Part shown: positions 8,408 to 15,404 of the stretch, one piece after another
How the letters are laid out: each line of letters begins with the position of its first letter
How positions within the stretch are numbered: position 1 is the first letter of the stretch
Virus record (IMG/VR): IMGVR_UViG_3300025168_000728
Location: 1-22,590 of that record
Length of the DNA: 22,590 nt
Strand: one strand, 5' to 3'
Origin: a virus
The notes under the pieces: generated by a model
Told to the model about the DNA's origin: nothing
Seen by the model: the letters and a program-made list of their open reading frames with translations, nothing else
Database searches by the model: none
Translations under genes and position numbers: made by a program

Positions 8408-8424
8408 GGTGCCTCCAGTTAAGT

Positions 8425-9011
8425 TTATGTTGGTGATGAAACAGATCTACCGTGTTGTTGTATCTCTGCTATTTGGTGCATTGTCTCTAGGTCGGCTATT
8501 GTGTAAGTGCCGTCCTTGAGTTGGTGTAGCTGACACATGGGAGGATTCATAAGTAAAGGTTTCAGTAAGTACCCGTTGAGTTCTGGATAGATCTCGTTGT
8601 AGTCAACGGGCATTAGTGTCTCTTCCCCGTTGCTTATTTGCTGGGGGAGGGTACCTTTGCTAAACCTGATGCGAAAAAATCAGCGTACTGTGCTGCTATT
8701 ACGTGTGCGAATATCTCAGCCACGGACTTAAGGTCTCCCTCAAAGTACTCGTCTACCTGAGCTGGTTGTAGTTTGTCTCCGCTAATACGGACTTGACAGA
8801 TAAAGTGCTTAATCAAAGAAGCCGCTTTTGCCGGTTCTTTAGTTTCCATGATCGCTACGATCACAGCTGGTATGTTTAGTTCAGCAATAGCTATCACTGA
8901 GTTGGTTCCTAGAATCTGTCCTGCTTTCGCCAAGTTCTCTAGCGATACGTCAACGGGCCAGTGTGGGATATAGATCTCCCGCATGTCTTCAAGCGTGGCT
9001 GTGTAGGCCAT
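8425..9011 (-). CDS. Tail assembly chaperone GT, -1 frameshift product
   Basis: The first 112 codons are those of the 125-aa chaperone G. At the heptamer T-TTT-TTC (8679-8673) a -1 slip gives TTT-TTT-CGC. The frame then runs through RIRFSKGTLPQQISNGEETL with no stop into the ATG at 8613 of the downstream 62-residue frame, which stops at 8425. The product is 195 aa. I followed the codons base by base through the junction. The G/GT arrangement just before the tape measure is conserved in long-tailed phages, where the T part binds the tape measure and the G part binds tube subunits. The 62-residue frame alone (8425-8613) starts with MPVDYNEIYPEL but has no obvious Shine-Dalgarno at normal spacing, which favours frameshift expression. 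Confidence 0.82.
8634..9011 (-). CDS. Tail assembly chaperone G
   Basis: This 125-aa protein is the unshifted product and is expected in excess over the GT fusion. It starts at 9011 with GGAGAG about six bases upstream. The sequence is largely helical (IPHWPVDVSLENLAKAGQIL, PAKAASLIKHFICQV, SVAEIFAHVIAAQYADFF), as is usual for tail chaperones, and does not resemble a virion protein. The slippery run lies at codons 111-113, near the end of the gene. The unshifted tail is only ASGLAKVPSPSK. A transcription terminator precedes the gene. Confidence 0.8.
   Translation of the reverse strand: MAYTATLEDMREIYIPHWPVDVSLENLAKAGQILGTNSVIAIAELNIPAVIVAIMETKEPAKAASLIKHFICQVRISGDKLQPAQVDEYFEGDLKSVAEIFAHVIAAQYADFFASGLAKVPSPSK
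8673..8679 (-). promoter_or_regulatory. Programmed -1 frameshift site T-TTT-TTC
   Basis: This is a perfect X-XXY-YYZ heptamer in the zero frame of chaperone G: the codons are GAT-TTT-TTC before the slip and TTT-TTT-CGC after. A weak five-pair stem (TCCCC with GGGGA) about 25 bases downstream could act as a stimulator, but this is uncertain. Confidence 0.8.
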
Positions 9012-9035
9012 AATGTCTCTCCAAGTTGTGTAACG

Positions 9036-9066
9036 AAAAAAGCCGCACCCAATTAAAGGTACGGCT
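9036..9066 (-). terminator. Rho-independent terminator after the tail tube gene
   Basis: On the minus strand, AGCCGTACC pairs with GGTGCGGCT (nine pairs, one G-T wobble) across an eight-base loop, followed directly by six Ts. It lies 15 bases past the tube stop and before the chaperone gene. It should reduce read-through from the abundant head, sheath and tube transcripts into chaperone, tape measure and baseplate genes. Confidence 0.85.
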
Positions 9067-9080
9067 TCTCGTATGATTTA

Positions 9081-9599
9081 CTATACGAAAGTAGAAGGTG
9101 ACTCAGTAAGAGCACCAGCCTGATCAAGATCTCCACCCGTGTTACGGTCGAAGACAACTTTCTCAAATGATACAACCCAAGTAACGATGTTCATGGTCTG
9201 ACCACGAGACATAGCTGGCATAGCCAGTACAACTCCGTTAGTCATATCACAAACGTCTTTACCCATGTTGTCTACAAGCTTAGCCTGAATAGGCGTAACC
9301 AGTTTTCCGTCAGCGTCTGCTTGCTCTTGGAAGTAGTTAGCGAAGTCTTGCATGTACTTGTTCTCAGGTGCATTCATAAGCACGCTGAAAGTCATGTCAC
9401 CAGCACGGATGCGCTGCATAGACACAACCATGTCACCGTAAGCGCCGAACTGAGTCGTTGCGATAGGTGCGCGTCGTGCGATGTTTACTAGGTTCTCGCC
9501 AGCTCCGTAACCAGTAACCTTAAACTTCTTAGGGTTCTGAGTGTTAGGGTAGTCCATCTCGATGATGAGGTCTACATTGGCAAAGCTATATTGATACAT
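9081..9599 (-). CDS. Tail tube protein
   Basis: This 172-aa protein is encoded immediately after the sheath, the normal place for the tube in contractile tails. The sequence has the beta-rich pattern of tube proteins: YSFANVDLIIEM, an early FKVTGYGAGENLVNIARR, then VVSMQRIRAGDMTFSVLMNAPENKYM, and a final VLAMPAMSRGQTMNIVTWVVSFEKVVFD. The MTFSVLMNAPEN text is typical of small phage structural proteins paired with DUF3383 sheaths. The start at 9599 has AAGGA eight bases upstream. A stable hairpin lies in the gap before it and a terminator follows it, suggesting a highly expressed unit. Confidence 0.8.
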   Translation of the reverse strand: MYQYSFANVDLIIEMDYPNTQNPKKFKVTGYGAGENLVNIARRAPIATTQFGAYGDMVVSMQRIRAGDMTFSVLMNAPENKYMQDFANYFQEQADADGKLVTPIQAKLVDNMGKDVCDMTNGVVLAMPAMSRGQTMNIVTWVVSFEKVVFDRNTGGDLDQAGALTESPSTFV

Positions 9600-9617
9600 A
9601 ATGTATATCCTTGTTTA

Positions 9618-9633
9618 TGGGGCCGAAGCCCCA
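9618..9633 (-). other. Stable UUCG hairpin between sheath and tube genes
   Basis: The minus strand reads TGGGGC-TTCG-GCCCCA, a six-pair perfect stem with the extra-stable C(UUCG)G tetraloop. It starts six bases after the sheath stop and ends 18 bases before the tube ATG. There is no T-run after it, so it is not a classic terminator. It could protect the 3' end of the sheath message or be a processing site. Confidence 0.75.
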
Positions 9634-9638
9634 GTAGA

Positions 9639-11114
9639 TTACTCCGAGAAGGAACCAGCTACTTCAACTTCGTGAAGTGCTCCAGCTCCTGCCATTACAA
9701 AGGACAGACCCTTGTAGATGCGGTTGCTTACGTCACCAGCGGGGGTGTCGGCAAGTGCCACAGCAGTTACTCGGTATCCTTTAGGAAGGAAAGTACCATC
9801 AGGTAAGAAACCCGGAGCAGCCAATCCGTTACGGACCGCAGCTTCCAGAGATTGCTCAAGAGTAGAAACACAAATGTTTATACCAGTCTGAGTAAAAGGA
9901 ATCTTAGTGTTGGTGGTGTAGAGAAGGTTGAACATGTCAGCTTCACATCGAGCTTCCAACCACATCAAACCGTGGGTGGTGTCGAGCCATGAGCCAGAAG
10001 CCATACGGCTATCTGTGTAAGCGTTAGTGCTTTTGCCAATTAGAACTACAGCAGAAGCGTACTTGTCTCGAAGTACAGCGAACTGTGCAGGTGTCAGATC
10101 CTCAGAAGAGACTCCGGGCATTTGCTTCAGGTTCAAAGTAATAGTAGATCCAACAGCAGCAAAGTTGACTGAAGCAGCACGGCCAAATACAGAAGCACTT
10201 GGGTACTGAGAGTCGTTCTTGCTGAAAGTGGTAAGGGTGAATCGCAAAGAAGCAGCCTTAAGTACGGATGCAACGTCACCTTGGTTAGAGCTATCAAGTA
10301 CGCTCAGGTCATTAGTAGTGTTCATGAAGAGCTTCTTAGCAGCTTCACACCACTGAGCTATCTCTAGTACAGTGTGTCCTTCTTGAACCAAAGTAATGTC
10401 ACGGTAATCTTTGTGAGTTACAGTGCCGACCCATTCAGCGCCAGAAGCTAAGTTAGCTGCCAGTGCGTCAACAGGAGTCTCGGCATCCAAGCCACCAACA
10501 GAAACTGCAGTGTGAGCTTCAAGGCCCAGAGCAACAGCAACGCTTCCAGTAGCGGGAGTGATAGCTCCTGTAGATCCAGCAGTAGCTCCGTAAATTACGA
10601 ACCTTCCGTCGTATGCAACAGAGGAGCCTGAAGCACCACCGGCGTCTAATGCGAGGGCTAGGATGGTTGCACAGTCTGAAACAGAGGTGGCTATAGAGAA
10701 GTCTATGCCGCCTGAGGACAGATCAATTTCATTTCCGTCGATAGTAATAACGAGGTCACCGTCAGCAATAGCTTTGAGTTCAAGCAAGGCTTCAGGTGTG
10801 TCTGCGAAGACTGGGCCACTAATTGCAGCTGGCTGGTCAACGGTGTATGACATAAGGACAACGAAGTCCCGTGGGGTAGGTGTCTGTGCATAGAAAGCTG
10901 TAGCAGCCTTGTATACTTCAGAGCTTGCTGTCCAGTCGTTACCGACAGAAGCCAAGCTAGTATAAGAACGTGAACGCTCTGCAGAGTTGATGGGGTTAGA
11001 AGCTGTGTCGGACTCCTTGGTTAGAAAACCAAGTACGCCAAAGTCGCCAGCTGTTACACCAACAGGGGATACAGAAATGCTTACGTCAGCGAATTCAGTG
11101 ATTTCAATCGCCAT
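9639..11114 (-). CDS. Contractile tail sheath, DUF3383 family
   Basis: This 491-aa protein matches the DUF3383 pattern throughout. It has an N-terminal VSISVSPVGVTAGDFGVLGFLT and a middle insert rich in Gly, Ala and Thr (residues about 115-215) that may be a surface domain. The conserved C-terminal half includes NLKQMPGVSSEDLTPAQFAVL, GLMWLEARCEADMFNLLY, KIPFTQTGINI and LEAAVRNGLAAPGF. DUF3383 proteins act as sheaths in several contractile-tail phages. The start at 11114 has AAGGA at good spacing, within a 13-base leader shared with the decoration gene. A hairpin follows the stop, and the tube gene comes next. This gene is the main reason to call the phage a myovirus. Confidence 0.88.
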   Translation of the reverse strand: MAIEITEFADVSISVSPVGVTAGDFGVLGFLTKESDTASNPINSAERSRSYTSLASVGNDWTASSEVYKAATAFYAQTPTPRDFVVLMSYTVDQPAAISGPVFADTPEALLELKAIADGDLVITIDGNEIDLSSGGIDFSIATSVSDCATILALALDAGGASGSSVAYDGRFVIYGATAGSTGAITPATGSVAVALGLEAHTAVSVGGLDAETPVDALAANLASGAEWVGTVTHKDYRDITLVQEGHTVLEIAQWCEAAKKLFMNTTNDLSVLDSSNQGDVASVLKAASLRFTLTTFSKNDSQYPSASVFGRAASVNFAAVGSTITLNLKQMPGVSSEDLTPAQFAVLRDKYASAVVLIGKSTNAYTDSRMASGSWLDTTHGLMWLEARCEADMFNLLYTTNTKIPFTQTGINICVSTLEQSLEAAVRNGLAAPGFLPDGTFLPKGYRVTAVALADTPAGDVSNRIYKGLSFVMAGAGALHEVEVAGSFSE

Positions 11115-11129
11115 GTTAATTTCCTTGAG

Positions 11130-11657
11130 TTATTCGTTAATGTTAAATTGAAAAAGATATGAGTCTATTGTGCTTGTAACATACGCACCTGAAATCTCAA
11201 GTGAGTTAATGTTATTGACAGTCTCTTCAAAGTATCTTGTTGTATAGAGATCTACTGAGAAACCTTGACGGTATTCCCATTCCTTCTCCAATTTTGCATC
11301 TTCATTGCTGAGAGGAGTGCATCGAATGAAGCCATAGCCTGACTGTATCATCAGAGACTTCATAGCTTCCGAAGTCCAACCGTGCATGATACGTGTGGCG
11401 GCATAGCCGTCTGTGTCAACCACTCCAATACGGAACCTCAGTCTGGAAGGACTAACTGTCCAGTAGACTGTTTCAAGATCAGTCTGTGACTTGATCCTCT
11501 GATTCGGTATGCCGACCTGATACTCCTCAATCATCCTGATGTGAGCGAACTCATCTCTAGGACGAGGTGCGAAGTTCTGTCTGGCTGGGTAGCTGAATTG
11601 AGGTATACCCACCATAGTATCGACCATAGTCTGTACTACTTGTACGTCTTGTCTCAT
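11130..11657 (-). CDS. Neck/tail terminator protein, LIC_12616-like
   Basis: This 175-aa protein fits the LIC_12616-type phage family: an N-terminal PQFSYPARQNFAPRPRDEFAHIRMIEEYQVG, then a central LETVYWTVSPSRLRFRIGVVD and a C-terminal RQGFSVDLYTTRYFEE. Such proteins are thought to cap the tail and join it to the neck. The start at 11657 overlaps the preceding stop by four bases (ATGA), so translation is probably coupled. The sheath gene follows after 15 bases. Its place between the stopper-like protein and sheath agrees with the terminator role. Confidence 0.72.
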   Translation of the reverse strand: MRQDVQVVQTMVDTMVGIPQFSYPARQNFAPRPRDEFAHIRMIEEYQVGIPNQRIKSQTDLETVYWTVSPSRLRFRIGVVDTDGYAATRIMHGWTSEAMKSLMIQSGYGFIRCTPLSNEDAKLEKEWEYRQGFSVDLYTTRYFEETVNNINSLEISGAYVTSTIDSYLFQFNINE

Positions 11658-12031
11658 GGGGCTTCTTCCTCGTCTGATTTCTCAAGAATGAATGATGAAA
11701 ATCCAAAGATCTGTTCATCTGATTCCTGTAACACATTGTAGTACGCACCACGGAAACTTATCTTGTCACCGACGTAAACCGTCCAGCGCTCTTGTACATA
11801 TAAGTTGCGGTAGTTACTGTAACGTGCTCCACCGTCCATCGAGTGCAAAGATATGCCTTCGTCGAACTGTGAGAATTTGTTACCTGCGACGATAACGCCG
11901 TAGATTGTGGAGTCCACTTTGGCCCCCGGTGTGTAATCATTGTTACTATCGTAGCTCCCAGCACTGATTGTACTGAGAGTCATTGGTGCTTGCATCCTGC
12001 TTGAGAATGCACGCTTCATGTTCATGGTCAT
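11654..12031 (-). CDS. Head-tail stopper or neck protein, putative
   Basis: This 125-aa protein lies between the DUF4054 adaptor (two bases away) and the terminator-like protein (four-base overlap). It has a beta-rich body: VDSTIYGVIVAG, RNLYVQERWTVYVGDKISFRGAYYNVLQ, and an acidic tail KSDEEEAP. The pattern 'defined VGDKISFRG-x-YYNV' is like short head-closure proteins, but I do not recognise a named family. Its role as a head completion or stopper protein comes from gene order only. Confidence 0.55.
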   Translation of the reverse strand: MTMNMKRAFSSRMQAPMTLSTISAGSYDSNNDYTPGAKVDSTIYGVIVAGNKFSQFDEGISLHSMDGGARYSNYRNLYVQERWTVYVGDKISFRGAYYNVLQESDEQIFGFSSFILEKSDEEEAP

Positions 12032-12033
12032 AG

Positions 12034-12393
12034 CTATACTCCATACATGCCAGCGAATACAATCCTCTGGTACGAGTAGTAGCGTTTCCCGTAAGATGTG
12101 GAATGTAGGTCGGAGGCTGTAGGGGTTGCCCCTTGTACAGCCTGCTCGATTACTACGTCATCAACTTCTTGTTTCTTAATTGGCGCTAACACAGTGCCAT
12201 CCCCCTGTGCCGTGTGCTCACCTACATAAAGTAAGTGTGCAGCATGGTAGCAGTGGGCGACATTGTAAAAGTCTAACCACTTCTCTTCGGAAGACATTAG
12301 CAGTGCAGCGTCGTCTAGGAACAACTGAACGCGAAGATCGAGTATATCAACGAACTCTGGAAATCGAGCACGGAACTCAGGTACATCTGCCAT
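12034..12393 (-). CDS. Head-tail adaptor, DUF4054 family
   Basis: This 119-aa protein opens with FRARFPEFVDILDLRVQLFLDDAALLM and follows with helices containing FYNVAHCYHAAHLLYV. This is the usual DUF4054 pattern, similar to short portal-docking adaptors. It ends with SYGKRYYSYQRIVFAGMYGV, a typical C-terminal arm. GAGGA lies eight bases before the start at 12393. It is followed two bases after its stop by the stopper-like gene. The likely role is the first ring docking onto the portal after DNA packaging. Confidence 0.78.
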   Translation of the reverse strand: MADVPEFRARFPEFVDILDLRVQLFLDDAALLMSSEEKWLDFYNVAHCYHAAHLLYVGEHTAQGDGTVLAPIKKQEVDDVVIEQAVQGATPTASDLHSTSYGKRYYSYQRIVFAGMYGV

Positions 12394-12428
12394 AGTGTTA
12401 TCCTCTGGCTGTGGGTTAGAAGGGGAGG

Positions 12429-12806
12429 TTAGCTCTCCTCAATTTTCTTCTTCTTAGGTGCAGGAGAAGGTACTTTTACTGTCAGGTCCACGCCCAGCTT
12501 AATAGCCAGATCTTGGATTACAGCTTTCTCTAATACTGAATCAACAGTTACACCAACTTGGCTCTTGATCAATTTGATCATGTCGCTAGCGGAGACAGGA
12601 GAAGCTGCGTGCTCAACCATTTCCAGTGCGCCGGTAGATATGGATGCGGCAATTGACTTAGAACCAGCAAAGCTGTTGTTCCATGTCTTGTCGTCCAACT
12701 CTAATGTTGACCCTGCTGGGATGGTTAAATAGTCAGCAGTACTCTTCGGTGCATCGTGCGCCTTACGAAAAGATACATTGTGACTTACAGTGCTCTTAAT
12801 CTTCAT
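12429..12806 (-). CDS. Hypothetical 125-aa protein, head-region
   Basis: I do not recognise this family. Residues 1-60 look beta-rich (TVSHNVSFRKA, DYLTIPAGSTLELDDKTW). Residues 70-110 appear helical (SASDMIKLIKSQVGVTVDSVLEKAVIQDLAIKLGV), and the tail is basic and then acidic (KKKKIEES). The start at 12806 is preceded by GAGGAATACCACC, with a usable Shine-Dalgarno. It sits between a one-TM protein and the DUF4054 adaptor. The strong start signal and tight spacing support it as a real gene. A minor capsid component is possible, with no direct evidence. Confidence 0.65.
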   Translation of the reverse strand: MKIKSTVSHNVSFRKAHDAPKSTADYLTIPAGSTLELDDKTWNNSFAGSKSIAASISTGALEMVEHAASPVSASDMIKLIKSQVGVTVDSVLEKAVIQDLAIKLGVDLTVKVPSPAPKKKKIEES

Positions 12807-12818
12807 GGTGGTATTCCT

Positions 12819-13094
12819 CTAATTGTTTTTTAGATGTTTGACATTCTCGTCAATACGGATAAGTGTCTCGTGCATTTCGCGTACTAGTGCATGATACTGG
12901 TCGGACTCTTCTTGATCCCTTTCGGTTACAGCCATGTGGTGCCTATCTTCAGCAACCAACGATGCGTGTACAATCTCTGCAGACATGATCCACATGCCTA
13001 CCCATATAGAAAAGCCTACGACAATACCCATGACGGTCTGCATAGGGGCTTCTTTAATAGCCTCAACAATGCGGATACCATTTATAATTGCCAT
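12819..13094 (-). CDS. Small one-TM protein with helical tail
   Basis: This 91-aa protein has a hydrophobic segment at residues about 18-42 (QTVMGIVVGFSIWVGMWIMS) with few charges. A highly charged, probably coiled-coil tail follows (EDRHHMAVTERDQEESDQYH, then HETLIRIDENVKHLKNN). AGGAGAG lies about nine bases before the start at 13094. It is placed between the major capsid gene and head-completion genes, where membrane proteins are unusual. Size and topology would suit a holin-like or spanin-like protein, but there is no neighbouring endolysin and no lipobox. It could also act in membrane-linked assembly. The function is unknown. Confidence 0.65.
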   Translation of the reverse strand: MAIINGIRIVEAIKEAPMQTVMGIVVGFSIWVGMWIMSAEIVHASLVAEDRHHMAVTERDQEESDQYHALVREMHETLIRIDENVKHLKNN

Positions 13095-13117
13095 AACATC
13101 AACTCTCCTAAGAGCTG

Positions 13118-13135
13118 CCCCTGCCGAAACAGGGG
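13118..13135 (-). other. Hairpin after the major capsid gene
   Basis: The minus strand reads CCCCTG-TTTCGG-CAGGGG, a six-pair stem 11 bases past the capsid stop. It lacks a following T-run, like the hairpin after the sheath gene, so it is more likely an RNA stability or processing element than a terminator. Confidence 0.6.
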
Positions 13136-13146
13136 ACTCCTAAAGT

Positions 13147-14232
13147 TTATACGTTGATGAAATGCTGAACAGCAGCAGGACGAATCAACTCAAGTCCAGC
13201 GAAACGTCCGTAGCAATTGACTTCAAACTCAAGTCCTTTGTACTGAACGGGCAGGTGAACGTAAGGAAACGGCTCGCGGATACGCATGTTGTCAGCAGAC
13301 TCAGCAACAACAGTGAAACCTTCTACACTTGCGCCAGTAGCGTCAAAAGCACCGCCGATAGTAGCAGGATAGATTCCAGCTAATTCGTTGATGTCTTGGA
13401 ACTGAGACGGGCTGTTGATGAACATGTTGTTGGCGCAGAACCAATCCATGATGCTAACATCAGAGTGGATAGAACGAGGAGTGTTCATGAGGAACATCTT
13501 CTTTTCTACAGAGATAAGGATAGTAGAAGGTCTAAAGAGCTTCTTAGTATCAACGTACATCTTAGCAACGGCGCTAGTCAGGTCAGCAATAACTTCGTCA
13601 GGAGTCTTGTCAACGCCCCACTCAGTTGCATTGCTTCCACCAGCAGCAGCGGCTACGTCAGAAACGGTACAGGTAGACCAAGGTCCGTCTGCAACGCCAC
13701 CGAACAAACCGTTCAGGCTAGTCTGTGCATCGCCAAACCATACCAGCTGGTTTACTTTCTCTTCGTATGAACGACGAGTCGCGTCAACTTTACGCTGCTC
13801 AAGAGGCAGACCAGTCAGACGTGAAGCAGCAAGCTCTTGACGGCTGTAGCCGTAAGCGTTACCAAGGGTACGGACAGAAATGGTGTATTCCTTTCCGTCG
13901 ATGTCGCCACGAGGCAGATCAGTAGCTTTACCAGCTATGATTGCAGTCTCGCCACGCTTGTCGTAGCTGCGGTAAGTGATGGAGTTAATTCCTTCGCCGC
14001 CTTCAGTGTTCAAAGCAAATACTTCACGAGCCATCAGGTCCGGGTACAGTACGTCATAGCTTTGAGCTTGGATGTATTCGAGCTGACGCTGAAAGAAAAT
14101 ACCAGCGTCGTCTCCAACGAGTATACCCTGATCAACCAGAGCACAGATAGCGTCAGTCATTACGACTTCTTCCATCTCGCCGGTAGGAGCACGAGTAGCT
14201 TCGTCCAAGATTGCAACATTTACAGTCTTCAT
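13147..14232 (-). CDS. Major capsid protein, DUF2184 family
   Basis: This 361-aa protein fits the DUF2184 capsid family of HK97 fold. The N-terminal region contains GIFFQRQLEYIQAQSYDVLYP and a segment around INSITYRSYDKRGETAII. The middle includes SVRTLGNAYGYSRQELAASR and EEKVNQLVWFGDA with a GLNGLFGG-like turn, the usual E-loop/P-domain text. The C-terminal part contains the sequence EPFPYVHLPVQYKGLEFEVN and a final LIRPAAVQHF. The start at 14232 has AAGGAA in its leader. The decoration-like gene lies just upstream and the protease/scaffold gene before that, the normal capsid order. A hairpin follows its stop. Confidence 0.9.
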   Translation of the reverse strand: MKTVNVAILDEATRAPTGEMEEVVMTDAICALVDQGILVGDDAGIFFQRQLEYIQAQSYDVLYPDLMAREVFALNTEGGEGINSITYRSYDKRGETAIIAGKATDLPRGDIDGKEYTISVRTLGNAYGYSRQELAASRLTGLPLEQRKVDATRRSYEEKVNQLVWFGDAQTSLNGLFGGVADGPWSTCTVSDVAAAAGGSNATEWGVDKTPDEVIADLTSAVAKMYVDTKKLFRPSTILISVEKKMFLMNTPRSIHSDVSIMDWFCANNMFINSPSQFQDINELAGIYPATIGGAFDATGASVEGFTVVAESADNMRIREPFPYVHLPVQYKGLEFEVNCYGRFAGLELIRPAAVQHFINV

Positions 14233-14259
14233 TATTTAAATTCCTTATTGAGTAGTGGC

Positions 14260-14709
14260 TTAAGCAACGATGTCGATACGTGCGCGAACGATGTCGCCAG
14301 CTATACCAGTCTGCTCAGCAGTTACGTTAGTTGTAGGAGTAGCTTCAGTGCCGCCGAAAGTTCCGGTAGCAGAAACAGCAAGCAAAGCGCCAGCAGTTAC
14401 AGCAGAAGCCAGCTCAACGTAGACGTAACCCTGACGCAATACAGAAACGCTTTCGCTCTGCTTGAATTCAGTAGTGCCGTCAGAAGGCTTGTTCTTAGCT
14501 TCGAGGGCCAGCTCACGTCGGACGATTCCGAATACGTTAGCAGCGCCAGAAACAACGATGTCACGAGGCTCAGTACCGCGCTCGCAAGCAACACCGATAG
14601 CCAGAGTAGCATCTTCACAGATACCAGTTTGGCTTACGTTAGGTCCAGAATCTACCAAGTCGCCAGCGTAGCCACGAGCAGTGTAGATGTTAAAAGATTG
14701 AATGGTCAT
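14260..14709 (-). CDS. Capsid decoration/cement-like protein
   Basis: This 149-aa protein is encoded between the protease/scaffold and the major capsid gene. It has a beta-rich pattern typical of small cement proteins: YTARGYAGDLVDSGPNVSQTG, a central region rich in Gly and Ala, SESVSVLRQGYVYVELASAV, then ALLAVSATGTFGG, and a final IVRARIDIV. Related proteins are called structural cement Gp24-like or DUF2190-like. The start at 14709 has AAGGA in a leader that shares 13 bases with the sheath leader, as expected for an abundant virion protein. It probably stabilises the capsid surface. Confidence 0.75.
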   Translation of the reverse strand: MTIQSFNIYTARGYAGDLVDSGPNVSQTGICEDATLAIGVACERGTEPRDIVVSGAANVFGIVRRELALEAKNKPSDGTTEFKQSESVSVLRQGYVYVELASAVTAGALLAVSATGTFGGTEATPTTNVTAEQTGIAGDIVRARIDIVA

Positions 14710-14741
14710 ATTAAAATGTCCTTGAGTTATTGGTTAAGTGC

Positions 14742-15404
14742 TTATCGCTTGAAGCGATCAGTCGCACGCGCTCTTGCGTCAGCAACAGCAGTACTAGGTT
14801 GTGCTACTTTATGTACTGCGGTAGCGTTATCGGAAAGCAAACGACCCATTGGGGTCTCGCCTATCTCGGCATCTTCGGAAAGAATATCGAAACGAGCGCT
14901 TACGTAAGCCTCAGACCTGTCACTAAGAACAAGTTTGGGCAGAAGGTTAGCTACGACTTCAGTCTTGATCTCACTGATACTCTTAGAAGAGAAGTCAGAA
15001 ATATCAGTCAAGTCCTTAGCTATCAGGATTACATTAACACGCTCTTCAACAGATGCGTTAAGCTCGTCCTGTAATGTAGCTATCTTAGCGGCGGCTTCGG
15101 AAAGCTCGTCATTCAGAGTAGCTACGGAAGCGGTTACTGTTGCCAGCTCGTCTTCCAAGTTTATTACGGCTACTACTTCGTCAGCTACTTCAACAGCAAC
15201 TTCTTCAACAGCAACTTCTTCGTCAACTACAGCGACTTCAACTTCAGCTTCAACAGCGTCAACCGAATCACTAGCCTCGTCCTCAACAACGTCAGATGGA
15301 ACGACAGCTTCAACATCTGAAAGGACAACTTCGCTTTCAACTGCTTCAACTGCGACTTCAACTTCGTCTGCAATGACTTCAGGTGTTTCATTTTGGGTAT
15401 CCAT
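14742..15404 (-). CDS. Possible internal-start scaffold product
   Basis: ATG at 15404 (M191 of the 410-aa frame) is preceded by GAGGA with four bases between, and lies exactly between the protease-like and acidic scaffold-like halves. The same-frame product would be 220 aa. It resembles the nested protease/scaffold arrangement of lambda C/Nu3. The spacing is a little short and no expression evidence exists. Confidence 0.4.
   Translation of the reverse strand: MDTQNETPEVIADEVEVAVEAVESEVVLSDVEAVVPSDVVEDEASDSVDAVEAEVEVAVVDEEVAVEEVAVEVADEVVAVINLEDELATVTASVATLNDELSEAAAKIATLQDELNASVEERVNVILIAKDLTDISDFSSKSISEIKTEVVANLLPKLVLSDRSEAYVSARFDILSEDAEIGETPMGRLLSDNATAVHKVAQPSTAVADARARATDRFKR

Noticed and set aside
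8425-8613. The 62-residue frame as an independent gene
   Set aside because: It lacks a convincing Shine-Dalgarno at normal spacing and is continuous in the -1 frame with chaperone G; it is better taken as the T part of GT.
13837-14907. A 356-codon open frame on the plus strand
   Set aside because: It lies antisense to the major capsid, decoration and protease/scaffold genes, is Ser-rich with no family-like motif, and has no good start signal. It reflects codon bias of the minus-strand genes.
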